Positions 50,284 to 58,284 of a stretch of 64,000 nt of DNA are shown in pieces (within the stretch, counting starts at the first letter, position 1; the number at the start of each line of letters is the position of its first letter). The stretch comes from Acidovorax defluvii (GTDB lineage: Bacteria; Pseudomonadota; Gammaproteobacteria; Burkholderiales; Burkholderiaceae_C). The translations under genes and the position numbers were made by a program. A model generated the notes under the pieces. The model was not told where the DNA came from and made no database searches. It saw only the letters and a list, made by a program, of their open reading frames with translations. Where the stretch lies: contig QLTU01000005.1 of the NCBI GenBank assembly GCA_003268905.1, positions 62,001 through 126,000 on the forward strand. The letters are read 5' to 3'.

Positions 50284-50841
50284 TCAGGCGTTGCGTGCGT
50301 CGATGCCCCAGCGCGCAAGGGCGGCATCGTCGCTCACGCGCGCATCCACCCAGCGGGCTCCCTGCGCGGTTTCTTCCTTTTTCCAGAACGGCGCCTGGGT
50401 CTTGAGGTAGTCCATCAAAAACTCGCATGCCTGAAAGCTCTGGCCCCGGTGGGCGCTGGTCACGGCCACCAGCACGATCTGGTCGAGCGGCTGCAGCAGC
50501 CCCACGCGGTGGATGATGCGGGCGCCAAAAATATCAAAGCGCCGCATGGCCTCGTCCACCATCGCCTCGATGGATTTTTCGGTCATGCCGGGGTAGTGCT
50601 CCAGTTCCATGGAGGCCACGGCATCGCTGTCTTGCGCCGCCCGGCCGCCCGAAGGCGCAAGCGCCCCTTCGGAGGGCAGCGAAGACACGGACGTACCGAG
50701 CGTGGGGACCACGGTACGGTCACGCACGGTGCCGACAAAGCTGCACACCGCACCCACGCCCTTGTTCTCGTGGCGCAGCGCGGCAATTTCGGTGGAGACG
50801 TCAAAGTCCTCGGTCTGGATGGAAACGCGGGGCAAGGTCAT
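50284..50841 (-). CDS. moaE: Molybdopterin synthase catalytic subunit MoaE, with in-frame repeat insert
   Basis: A 185-residue enzyme that, with thiocarboxylated MoaD, converts precursor Z to molybdopterin. GAVCSFVGTVRDRT, then ASMELEHYPGMTEKSIEAM, VGLLQPLDQIVLVAVTSAHR and the catalytic-Lys segment APFWKKEE are typical. Between the first two, at about residues 44-71, an extra segment containing PTLGTSVSSLPSEGALAPSG is inserted; the usual protein is near 150-160 residues with only a few residues here. The insert DNA is related to one in thrC. ATG 50841 is chosen; the gene is not directly behind moaD. Confidence 0.93.
   Translation of the reverse strand: MTLPRVSIQTEDFDVSTEIAALRHENKGVGAVCSFVGTVRDRTVVPTLGTSVSSLPSEGALAPSGGRAAQDSDAVASMELEHYPGMTEKSIEAMVDEAMRRFDIFGARIIHRVGLLQPLDQIVLVAVTSAHRGQSFQACEFLMDYLKTQAPFWKKEETAQGARWVDARVSDDAALARWGIDARNA
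50635..50710 (-). repeat. In-frame coding repeat, copy in moaE
   Basis: A 76-bp segment aligns without gaps to 54735-54810 in thrC, about three quarters identical by eye; the coding strand of both starts CCCCACGCTCGG and shares TCGCTGCCC and GGGCGGCC. Both genes read it in the same frame. Inside it CCGAAGG...CCTTCGG (plus strand about 50649-50670) with inner GGCG/CGCC arms can form a hairpin. Confidence 0.85.
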
Positions 50842-50898
50842 GGCAAAAAGCTCTCTACAGGGCGAAATGACGGCAGGGGACGGGGCGCGGCCCACCCC

Positions 50899-51129
50899 TC
50901 AAGGCGAGCGGTGCAGGCGTGGCGCTGCCAGCAGCGCGCACTCTTCTTCCACCACCTTGTTCAGTTGCGTCAGCGCGGGCGATGGGGGCAGCTGGGCCAG
51001 CAAGGCTTGCAGGCGGGTGACATCACCGACGGTCGGGGCCACCTTGATCTGCGCGATGGCGGCGGTCAGGTTGCCGCCCCGAACCAGCGCCAGCACCTTG
51101 GCGGGCCATTCACTTTTGTTGCGTGCCAT
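50899..51129 (-). CDS. Small hypothetical protein
   Basis: A 76-residue acidic-basic mixed protein beginning MARNKSEWPAKVLALVRGGN and followed by LTAAIAQIKVAPTVGDVTRL; mostly helical, soluble and without cysteine motifs apart from one Cys. The first 55 residues look like a real conserved unit, but I do not recognise the family. It lies between moaE and moaD on the same strand, 57 bp upstream of moaE, so it could share the transcript. No strong ribosome binding site is seen at ATG 51129. Confidence 0.55.
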   Translation of the reverse strand: MARNKSEWPAKVLALVRGGNLTAAIAQIKVAPTVGDVTRLQALLAQLPPSPALTQLNKVVEEECALLAAPRLHRSP

Positions 51130-51203
51130 AAATTGTGAAATAGGTTTGTCTGTACGATTCGCCCGCACTGTACCCGCACTGCACAACCACCCCTTCTTCG
51201 CCC

Positions 51204-51458
51204 ATGGCCACACAAACGATTCAGACACCTCTGTACAAGCTCTATCCGTCGCCACGCAACCTGCACCGCGATATCTTCGAGCACCAGGTTTTCGTGCCCT
51301 ACCCCTACGCCATCATTGACCTGGATGTCATGGAGCTTTCGGGCAAGACCACGCTGTTTGCGGCCTGTCGGCTTTCCGACATGAAGATGGGGCAGTTGGT
51401 CACCTTCGATCTGGCACCCGATCAGGCCAAGTTTGAGCGTCTGTTCACACCCGACTGA
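51204..51458 (+). CDS. Small hypothetical protein
   Basis: An 84-residue soluble protein: MATQTIQTPLYKLYPSPRNL, then HQVFVPYPYAIIDLDVMELS and a C-terminal LVTFDLAPDQAKFERLFTPD. Balanced codon use and clear protein-like composition support it as a gene. Family not recognised. It starts a two-gene plus-strand unit inside the minus-strand moa cluster, divergent from the 76-residue gene; two copies of CCCGCACTG (51162 and 51173) lie in the 74-bp divergent gap. Confidence 0.55.
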   Translation: MATQTIQTPLYKLYPSPRNLHRDIFEHQVFVPYPYAIIDLDVMELSGKTTLFAACRLSDMKMGQLVTFDLAPDQAKFERLFTPD

Positions 51459-51467
51459 ACCACGCCC

Positions 51468-51815
51468 ATGCACGACGACAACCAGATTTTCGTTCCGCCG
51501 TCTTTCATGGCCGTGTTCACCGATGCCCGTGGGCGGCTCACTGAAAAGGCCGACGCCGTGCGCACGCGCTACGAGCTGTGCGAAGACCTGGCCGGCCACT
51601 TGGTGGAACATGCGCAGACGCTCTACCACGTGCAGGCCCCTTCAGAGGCCGAGATTTTGCGGCGCATCCATGCCGGGCTGTGCACGGCCGAATCGGGTGT
51701 ATCAACGGCCGAGGCGACCTGGATCGTCACGCGGCTGGCCGAACTACTGGTGTGGCCATGCCCCGACCTGGTTGTACCGCCGCCAGAGCAGCCTGCCGCG
51801 CCCGAGGTGCCCTGA
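51468..51815 (+). CDS. Small hypothetical protein
   Basis: A 115-residue acidic, mostly helical protein (MHDDNQIFVPPSFMAVFTDA, RTRYELCEDLAGHLVEHAQT). It begins 9 bp after the previous small gene, so the two are likely co-expressed. Family not recognised; the C-terminus is Pro-rich. A toxin-antitoxin or accessory cofactor role would be guesswork. Confidence 0.55.
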   Translation: MHDDNQIFVPPSFMAVFTDARGRLTEKADAVRTRYELCEDLAGHLVEHAQTLYHVQAPSEAEILRRIHAGLCTAESGVSTAEATWIVTRLAELLVWPCPDLVVPPPEQPAAPEVP

Positions 51816-51890
51816 ACTCGAACTACCCTGAACCTGCAGGTGCTGCCCGTTGCTGCCCGGCAGCCCGGTTGCGTGCCCGGCGCTTACCTG

Positions 51891-52142
51891 TCAGCCACCG
51901 GTGACCGGCGGAAAGAAGGCAACCTCTGCCCCGTCGGCCAGCGCGGCCGATTCATCGCTCAGCGTCTGGTTGAGCGCCATGCGCACGGCCTTGCCGCGCG
52001 CCAGGCTGTCGGCATGGGGGCCACCGCGCGCAATGAGCTCGTCGCGCAGCGCGCCCAGGGTGGCGGCAGTGGTTTGCACCGGCTCTAGCCCGGTGCCGAT
52101 CGCCTCGCGGATGGAGGCGAAATAGCGCACGGTAATCTTCAT
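51891..52142 (-). CDS. moaD: Molybdopterin synthase sulfur carrier MoaD
   Basis: An 83-residue ubiquitin-like protein (MKITVRYFASIREAIGTGLE) ending in AEVAFFPPVTGG; the C-terminal Gly-Gly is the site of thiocarboxylation. It overlaps the stop of moeA by 4 bp (ATGA). Partner MoaE is encoded about 1 kb further on, past three small genes. Confidence 0.96.
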   Translation of the reverse strand: MKITVRYFASIREAIGTGLEPVQTTAATLGALRDELIARGGPHADSLARGKAVRMALNQTLSDESAALADGAEVAFFPPVTGG

Positions 52143-53368
52143 GACAGCAGCTCCGAAAACGCAATGAACCGCACGGTGTCACCCGCTGCAATGGTCTGGC
52201 CGGCCGGGTTGTCCACCACACCGTCGCCCCAGGCGGCCGAGGTGAGCACCCCCGAACTCTGGTTGTTGAACAGGTCCAGCCCGCCCGTGGCGTTGTGCCG
52301 CACACGCAAAAATTCGCGGCGTTTATCGGCCTTGGGCCAGGTGAAACCAGCGCGGGCAGCTATGGTTTGAGGAGCAACAACAGAGGCTCCCTGCAGCCGC
52401 AGCACAAAGGGCCGCACCAGCAACGCAAAGGTCAGAAAGCTCGACACCGGGTTGCCTGGCAGGCCGATGAAGTGCGCTGCCTCCCCATCGCGTGGAATCT
52501 GGCCGTAGGCAAACGGCTTGCCGGGTTTCATGGCGATCTGCCACAAATCGAGCGTGCCCAGCGCCTGAACGGCGGGCTTGATGTGGTCTTCCTCGCCCAC
52601 CGACACACCGCCGCTGGTCAGGATCAGGTCGTGGGCGCTGCTTGCCGCGCGCAGGGCCTCGATGGTGGCTTCGCGCCGGTCGGGCACGATGCCGAAGTCG
52701 GTGACCTCGCAGCCCAGGCGCTGCAGCATGGCGCGCAGAAAAAAGCGGTTGCTGTTGTAGATGGCGCCGGGGCGCATCTGCTCGGGCGGCACATCGCCGG
52801 GCATGACCAGTTCGTCGCCGGTGGAAAACAGCGCCACGCGCGGGCGGCGCGCCACCTGCAGCTGGTGCAGGCCAATGCTGGCGGCCAGGCCCAGCTCGGC
52901 AGGCGTGAGGCGCGTGCCGGCGGGCAACACCACGGCGCCGCGCGTGATGTCTTCACCGGCACGGCGAATCCACTGGCCCGGCTGCGGCACGGCGTTGATG
53001 CGCACGCGGCCATCGCCCTGCGCCTCGCAGTCTTCCTGCATCAGGATGGCATCGGCACCTGCAGGCACGGGGGCGCCGGTGAAGATGCGCGCTGCCGTGC
53101 CCGGCTGCAGGGGCTCGCCCGCGCTGCCCGCTGCAATGCGCTGTGATACGGGCAGCAGGGCACCCGCAGCCGCCACATCGGCGCAGCGCACGGCATAGCC
53201 GTCCATCGAGCTGTTGTCCTGCGGCGGCACATGCAGCGCCGAGATGCAGTCCTGGGCCAGCACGCGGCCATCGGCATCAAAGGTGGTGACGGTGTCGACG
53301 CCTGTCAGCGGCGTGGCGTGGCCCAGCAACTCGGCCAGCGCTTCATCCAGCGGTTTGAGGGGTTTCAT
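52139..53368 (-). CDS. moeA: Molybdopterin molybdenumtransferase MoeA
   Basis: A 409-residue enzyme that inserts molybdate into adenylated molybdopterin. VPPQDNSSMDGYAVR, TGAPVPAGADAILMQED, LTSGGVSVGEEDHIK and GLPGNPVSSFLTF are the family signatures. The start ATG 53368 (MKPLKPLDEALAELL) overlaps the mobB stop by 4 bp; a start four codons upstream is possible. Coupled on both sides: mobB-moeA-moaD form one translational chain. Confidence 0.96.
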   Translation of the reverse strand: MKPLKPLDEALAELLGHATPLTGVDTVTTFDADGRVLAQDCISALHVPPQDNSSMDGYAVRCADVAAAGALLPVSQRIAAGSAGEPLQPGTAARIFTGAPVPAGADAILMQEDCEAQGDGRVRINAVPQPGQWIRRAGEDITRGAVVLPAGTRLTPAELGLAASIGLHQLQVARRPRVALFSTGDELVMPGDVPPEQMRPGAIYNSNRFFLRAMLQRLGCEVTDFGIVPDRREATIEALRAASSAHDLILTSGGVSVGEEDHIKPAVQALGTLDLWQIAMKPGKPFAYGQIPRDGEAAHFIGLPGNPVSSFLTFALLVRPFVLRLQGASVVAPQTIAARAGFTWPKADKRREFLRVRHNATGGLDLFNNQSSGVLTSAAWGDGVVDNPAGQTIAAGDTVRFIAFSELLS

Positions 53369-53934
53369 TGGGGGGCGCATGGCAACAGGTCTCCGTGCAG
53401 GTCCCATTGGTAGTCGAAGCGGTCGGCGTGCTGCAGCAGCCAGTCGACCACCTGCGCGGGCGCATTGAGGTCGAGCACGGGCAGCTGGGTGGGCACCGGC
53501 AGGCCGTGCGGGGCATCGGTGGCAACAGCGACCACAAAGTCGTCTTCGGGGTAGCGCACGGGCTTGGCCGCGCGTCCGGGCTCTGGCATGCGCCACACTT
53601 CGATCTTGAGCAGATCACTGTCTTTGAAGCCCTCCACCAGCACCCAGTCCACGCCCTGGTAAAGCTCGGCCAGCAGATGGTGCACGCTGAGCGTGGCGGG
53701 CTGCTCGAACTCGCGCACCAGCATGAGGCGCTTGTCGGAGGCGGCCACCACTTCGAAGGCACCGGCTTCGCGATGGCGGTAAGTGTCCTTGCCGGGGTGA
53801 TCGATGTCGAAACTGTGGTGGGCGTGTTTGACCACCGAAACGCGCAGCCCCCTGAGCCGCAACTCGGGGATCAACTGCTCGACCAGCGTGGTCTTGCCGC
53901 TGCCGGAGAAGCCGGCAAAGCCTACAACCTTCAT
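53365..53934 (-). CDS. mobB: Molybdopterin-guanine dinucleotide biosynthesis protein MobB
   Basis: A 189-residue P-loop GTPase that assists MobA in making the guanine dinucleotide form of the cofactor. Walker A is GFAGFSGSGKTTLVEQL, followed by VVKHAHHSFDIDHPGKDTYR and VLVEGFKDSDLLKIEV. First gene of the mobB-moeA-moaD chain; thrC lies about 110 bp upstream, separated by a dispersed repeat. mobA is not in the window. Confidence 0.95.
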   Translation of the reverse strand: MKVVGFAGFSGSGKTTLVEQLIPELRLRGLRVSVVKHAHHSFDIDHPGKDTYRHREAGAFEVVAASDKRLMLVREFEQPATLSVHHLLAELYQGVDWVLVEGFKDSDLLKIEVWRMPEPGRAAKPVRYPEDDFVVAVATDAPHGLPVPTQLPVLDLNAPAQVVDWLLQHADRFDYQWDLHGDLLPCAPQ

Positions 53935-53950
53935 CCAATGCTCCTGTGAA

Positions 53951-54010
53951 TAGCTATGCTATTTATAGCTGCCAGCGCTTATCAGAAAAGCGCTAGGGGC
54001 ATTTTTTATT
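53951..54010 (+). repeat. Two-hairpin intergenic element, copy 5
   Basis: Reads TAGCTATGCTATTTATAGCT, then GCCAGCGCTTATCAGAAAAG and CGCTAGGGGCATTTTTTATT. Both arms are visible: AGCTAT...ATAGCT and AGCGCTT...AAGCGCT. It sits between thrC and mobB. Confidence 0.75.
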
Positions 54011-54044
54011 CAAAATCTTGCTGTGCCGCACTTCCGACAGGCAA

Positions 54045-55559
54045 TCACTGGCAGTGCTGTTCGATGTAGGCCTTGACCTGCTGCACATCGGCGGGCATGA
54101 CCCGCACGCGTTTGGGCAAGGCCTCGATGCCGGCAAAGCGGTCGGGCCGCTCGGGCGCATGACCGAGGGCCTCTTGAATGGTTTCGGCAAACTTGATGGG
54201 CAGAGCCGTTTCCAGCACGATCATCGGCACCGCCGGGTCGCCCCGGTGCTCGCGCGCCACCTTCACGCCATCGGCGGTGTGGGTGTCGATGGTCACGCCA
54301 AAGCGGCTGTAGGTATCGCGGATCGTGGCCAGGCGGTCTGCATGGGTGCTCTTGCCGCTTTCAAAGCCGTATTTGGCTGCAGCGTCGGCAAACAACGGCT
54401 CCGCGCTCAGGTCGAAGCGGCCATAGGTCTGCAAGGCGGCGCTGAACAAGGCCTTGGTGCGTTGGCCATTGCGCCCCAGCAGGTCGAACACAAAGCGCTC
54501 GAAGTTGCTGGCCTTGCTGATGTCCATCGAGGGGCTCGATGTTTCGTGTGTGTCGGCGCTGCCGCGCACGCGGTACACACCGGTGCGAAAGAACTCGTCG
54601 AGCACGTCGTTCTCGTTGGTGGCCACCACCAGCTTGTCGATCGGCAGGCCCATCATGCGCGCCACATGGCCGGCGCAGATGTTGCCGAAGTTGCCGCTGG
54701 GCACGGTGAAGCTGACCTTCTGGTCGTTGGGATTCGCCGACGGGCCGCCCCTAGGCGAATCAGCCCCCTCGGGGGGCAGCGAGGACACGCCAGTGCCGAG
54801 CGTGGGGGCCGGGTGTTCAGTGGCTTGGATGTAGCCCGCAAAGTAGTACACCACCTGCGCCAAGAGGCGCGCCCAGTTGATGGAGTTGACGGTGCCGATC
54901 TTGTACTTGCGTTTGAATTCGAGGTCGTTGCTGACGGCCTTGACGATGTCCTGGCAGTCGTCAAACACGCCTTCGATGGCGATGTTGTGGATGTTTTCGT
55001 CCTGCAGGCTGAACATTTGCGCCTGCTGGAAGGGGCTCATGCGGCCGTGCGGGCTGGTCATGAACACGCGGATGCCCTTCTTGCCGCGCATGGCGTATTC
55101 GGCCGCGCTGCCGGTGTCGCCACTGGTGGCCCCAAGAATGTTCAGCTCGGCACCACGGCGGCCCAGCTCGTACTCGAACAGGTTGCCCAAGAGCTGCATG
55201 GCCATGTCCTTAAAGGCCAGCGTGGGGCCGTTGGACAGGGCTTCGAGCCACAGGCTGTTTTCGAGGTGGCGCAGGGGCACGATCTCGCCCGTGCCGAATA
55301 CTTCCGCGGTGTACGTCTTGGCGCACAGGGCCTTGAGGTCGGCGGCAGGAATGTCGTCGATATAGAGCGACAGGATCTGAAACGCCAGCTCGGCGTAGCC
55401 CTGCTCGTGGTAGGCCTTGCGCAGTTGGGTCAACTTGGCGTCGTCGATCTGCGGGTAGTGCTCGGGCAGGTACAGGCCGCCGTCGGGCGCCAGGCCTTCG
55501 AGCAGGATGTCGCAAAAGTGTTTGCGGTCCGGGTGGCCGCGCGTGGAAAGGTACAGCAT
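54045..55559 (-). CDS. thrC: Threonine synthase, with in-frame repeat insert
   Basis: A 504-residue PLP enzyme for the last step of threonine synthesis. The PLP lysine is Lys117 in NGPTLAFKDMAMQLLG; LGATSGDTGSAAEYAM and SFTVPSGNFGNICAGHVARM bind the cofactor phosphate. Between YYFAGYIQAT and NDQKVSFTVPSG, at about residues 249-276, there is an extra segment containing PTLGTGVSSLPPEGADSPRG that is related to the insert in MoaE. Without it the protein would have the usual length of about 475 residues. Downstream of hom by 23 bp. Confidence 0.96.
   Translation of the reverse strand: MLYLSTRGHPDRKHFCDILLEGLAPDGGLYLPEHYPQIDDAKLTQLRKAYHEQGYAELAFQILSLYIDDIPAADLKALCAKTYTAEVFGTGEIVPLRHLENSLWLEALSNGPTLAFKDMAMQLLGNLFEYELGRRGAELNILGATSGDTGSAAEYAMRGKKGIRVFMTSPHGRMSPFQQAQMFSLQDENIHNIAIEGVFDDCQDIVKAVSNDLEFKRKYKIGTVNSINWARLLAQVVYYFAGYIQATEHPAPTLGTGVSSLPPEGADSPRGGPSANPNDQKVSFTVPSGNFGNICAGHVARMMGLPIDKLVVATNENDVLDEFFRTGVYRVRGSADTHETSSPSMDISKASNFERFVFDLLGRNGQRTKALFSAALQTYGRFDLSAEPLFADAAAKYGFESGKSTHADRLATIRDTYSRFGVTIDTHTADGVKVAREHRGDPAVPMIVLETALPIKFAETIQEALGHAPERPDRFAGIEALPKRVRVMPADVQQVKAYIEQHCQ
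54735..54810 (-). repeat. In-frame coding repeat, copy in thrC
   Basis: A 76-bp segment that aligns gap-free with 50635-50710 in moaE, in the same orientation and reading frame. Its coding strand runs CCCCACGCTCGGCACTGGCG, then TGTCCTCGCTGCCCCCCGAG and GGGGCTGATTCG. It encodes a Pro/Gly/Ser-rich loop placed just before the conserved VSFTVPSGNFGN strand. Confidence 0.85.
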
Positions 55560-55582
55560 GGCGTTCGTCCTGCGTGTTGGGC

Positions 55583-56944
55583 TTAGTTCAGCTCTTCCTT
55601 GCGGATACGGGTGATGGGCGCCAGCACCGTAGGAAGCTGCTGCATCTGGGCGATGGCATCGTTCATGGTGCCTTCGCGCGTGTCGTGCGTGAGGATGATC
55701 AGATCGGTTTGCGTGGAACCTTCGCCCCCCACCTCGTCCGCTTCGCGCTGCAGCACCGCGTCGATGCTGATGCCCGCATTGGCCAGGATGCCGGTGACCT
55801 TGGCCAGCACGCCGGCCTGGTCGGCCACGCGCAGGCGCAGGTAATAGCTGGTGACCACTTCGCTCATGGGCAGCACGGGCAGCTCGTTCATGGCCTGGTC
55901 AAGGGTGTGCGGCTGGAAGGCCAGGTGCGGCACGCGGTTGAGCGGGTCCACCGTGTGCAGGCGCGTGATGTCCACCAGATCGGCGATCACGGCGCTGGCG
56001 GTGGGCTCGGAGCCCGCGCCCTTGCCGTAGTACAGCGTGGCGCCCACGGCGTCGCCCTGCACCACCACGGCGTTCATGGCACCTTCCACGTTGGCAATCA
56101 GACGCTTGGACGGCACCAGGCTCGGGTGGACGCGCAGCTCGATGCCCCCGGCGGATTTGCCGGCGGCGTCGGTTCTTTCCACCCGCTTGGTGATGCCCAG
56201 AAGCTTGATGCGGTAGCCCAGCTGCTCGGCGTATTTGATGTCGGTGGCGCTGAGCTGGGTGATGCCTTCCACATAGGCCTTGTCGAACTGCACCGGGATG
56301 CCAAAGGCGATGGCACTCATGATGGTGACCTTGTGCGCGGCGTCCACGCCTTCGATGTCGAAGGTGGGGTCGGCCTCAGCGTAGCCCAGGCGCTGCGCCT
56401 CTTTCAGCACCACGTCGAAGTCCAGACCCTTGCTGCGCATCTCGGACAAGATGAAGTTGGTGGTGCCGTTGATGATGCCCGCCAGCCACTGGATGCGGTT
56501 GGCCGTGAGGCCCTCGCGCAGCGCCTTGATGATAGGGATGCCACCGGCCACGGCCGCTTCAAAAGCCACCATCACGCCCTTGGCCGATGCTGCGGCAAAG
56601 ATCTCGGTGCCATGCACGGCCAGCAGCGCCTTGTTGGCGGTGACCACATGCTTGCCTGCGGCAATGGCTTCGAGCACCAGTGCCTTGGCAATGCCGTAGC
56701 CGCCAATCAGCTCGATGACGATGTCGATGTCGGGGTTGGCGATGACGGCGCGTGCGTCGCTCACCACCTGCACGCCCTCACCCACCACTTTCCTGGCGCG
56801 CTCCACGTCGAGGTCGGCCACCATGGTGATCTCGATGCCCCGGCCCGCACGGCGGCGGATTTCTTCCTGGTTGCGTTGCAGCACGTTGAAGACGCCGCTG
56901 CCGACGGTGCCAATGCCCAGCAGGCCTACTTGGATCGGTTTCAT
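55583..56944 (-). CDS. hom: Homoserine dehydrogenase
   Basis: A 453-residue monofunctional enzyme that reduces aspartate semialdehyde to homoserine. The NAD(P) loop is VGLLGIGTVGSGVFNVL; the catalytic region is around INGTTNFILSEMRSKGLDF and AEADPTFDIEGVDAAHK; the C-terminal 85 residues are an ACT domain (YYLRLRVADQAGVLAKVTGI) for feedback by threonine. ATG 56944 is used. It is followed by thrC and preceded by the aminotransferase gene across a dispersed repeat. Confidence 0.97.
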   Translation of the reverse strand: MKPIQVGLLGIGTVGSGVFNVLQRNQEEIRRRAGRGIEITMVADLDVERARKVVGEGVQVVSDARAVIANPDIDIVIELIGGYGIAKALVLEAIAAGKHVVTANKALLAVHGTEIFAAASAKGVMVAFEAAVAGGIPIIKALREGLTANRIQWLAGIINGTTNFILSEMRSKGLDFDVVLKEAQRLGYAEADPTFDIEGVDAAHKVTIMSAIAFGIPVQFDKAYVEGITQLSATDIKYAEQLGYRIKLLGITKRVERTDAAGKSAGGIELRVHPSLVPSKRLIANVEGAMNAVVVQGDAVGATLYYGKGAGSEPTASAVIADLVDITRLHTVDPLNRVPHLAFQPHTLDQAMNELPVLPMSEVVTSYYLRLRVADQAGVLAKVTGILANAGISIDAVLQREADEVGGEGSTQTDLIILTHDTREGTMNDAIAQMQQLPTVLAPITRIRKEELN

Positions 56945-56957
56945 GGGGAATTTACCA

Positions 56958-57010
56958 GTCAAAATGCGCCGCAGCGCTTTATCTATAAGCGCAAGCAGCT
57001 ATCAAAAAAA
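56958..57010 (-). repeat. Two-hairpin intergenic element, copy 6
   Basis: On the minus strand TTTTTTTGATAGCTGCTTGC, then GCTTATAGATAAAGCGCTGC and GGCGCATTTTGAC. The core GCGCTTATAGATAAAGCGC is palindromic. It fills the space between the aminotransferase stop and the hom leader. Confidence 0.75.
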
Positions 57011-57016
57011 AGAGTT

Positions 57017-58246
57017 TTATTCGGTGCCGCACCGCTTGCGGTACTGCTCGAGAAAGCGCGCCACGCGGCCAATGGCCTCGCGCAGGTCGTCCTCATGGGG
57101 CAGGAACACGATGCGGAAATGATCGGGCCATGCCCAGTTGAAGCCCGTGCCCTGCACCAGCATCACCTTGGTCTCCTGCAGCAGCTCCAGAAAGAACTGC
57201 TGGTCGTCCTTGATCGGATAAATCACCGGATCTAGGCGCGGAAACATGTACAGCGCCGCCTGCGGCTTCACGCAGGTCACCCCGGGAATGGCGGTGATGA
57301 GCTGGTAGGCCAGGTCGCGCTGCTTGCGCAGGCGGCCGCCCTCGCCCACCAGCTCGTTGATGCTCTGGTAACCACCCAGCGCGGTCTGCACAGCCCACTG
57401 ACCGGGCACGTTGGCGCACAGGCGCATGTTCGAGAGCATGTTCAGGCCCTCGATGTAGTCGCGTGCGGGCTTCTTGTCGCCCGACACCACCAGCCAGCCG
57501 GCGCGGTAGCCGCAGGAGCGGTAGCTCTTGGACAGCGAGTTGAAGGTGAGTGTGAGCACGTCCTCACTCAGGCTGCCCAGCGCGGTGTGGCGTGCGCCGT
57601 CGTACAACACCTTGTCGTACACCTCATCGGCAAAGATCACCAGCCCATGCTCGCGGGCGATGGCAACGATGCCCTTGAGCAGATCGTCCGAATACAGCGC
57701 GCCCGTGGGGTTGTTGGGGTTGATCACGACAATGCCCTTGGTTTTGGGCGTGACCTTGGAACGGATGTCATCGAGGTCGGGCATCCAGCCATTGGCCTCG
57801 TCGCACAGGTAATGCACGGGCGTGCCGCCCGACAGGCTGGCCGCCGCCGTCCACAGCGGGTAGTCGGGCGAGGGCAGCAGCAGCTCGTCGCCGGTGTCAA
57901 GCAGCGCATTGGTGGCCATGACGATGAGCTCGCTTGCGCCGTTGCCCAGATAAATGTCGTCGAGCGTGACGCCCTTGATGCCCTGCTTTTGCGTCTCGTG
58001 CATCACGGCTTTGCGCGCCGCGAAAATGCCTTTGCTGTCCGAGTAGCCCGCCGAGTTGGGCAGGTTGCGGATCATGTCCTGCTGGATCTCTTCGGGCGCA
58101 TCAAAGCCAAACACCGCCAGGTTGCCGATGTTGAGCTTGATGATCTTGTGGCCGTCTTCCTCCATCTGCCGGGCCGCGTCCATGATGGGGCCCCGGATGT
58201 CGTAGCAGACGTTGGCGAGCTTGGCGGATTTGTGGACGGTTTTCAT
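57017..58246 (-). CDS. alaA: PLP-dependent aminotransferase, AlaA-type
   Basis: A 409-residue class I aminotransferase starting KSAKLANVCYDIRGPIMDAA, the AlaA (alanine-pyruvate/glutamate-pyruvate) pattern. NPNNPTGALYSDDLL, DEVYDKVLYDG and the PLP-lysine motif SLSKSYRSCGYRAGW are present. Position upstream of hom-thrC is common in betaproteobacteria and suggests a link to amino-acid synthesis from pyruvate or aspartate. The exact substrate is inferred from the family. Confidence 0.88.
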   Translation of the reverse strand: MKTVHKSAKLANVCYDIRGPIMDAARQMEEDGHKIIKLNIGNLAVFGFDAPEEIQQDMIRNLPNSAGYSDSKGIFAARKAVMHETQKQGIKGVTLDDIYLGNGASELIVMATNALLDTGDELLLPSPDYPLWTAAASLSGGTPVHYLCDEANGWMPDLDDIRSKVTPKTKGIVVINPNNPTGALYSDDLLKGIVAIAREHGLVIFADEVYDKVLYDGARHTALGSLSEDVLTLTFNSLSKSYRSCGYRAGWLVVSGDKKPARDYIEGLNMLSNMRLCANVPGQWAVQTALGGYQSINELVGEGGRLRKQRDLAYQLITAIPGVTCVKPQAALYMFPRLDPVIYPIKDDQQFFLELLQETKVMLVQGTGFNWAWPDHFRIVFLPHEDDLREAIGRVARFLEQYRKRCGTE

Positions 58247-58284
58247 GGACTGACTTTGAAATGCGGTGGGGTCAGAGACCTGCC

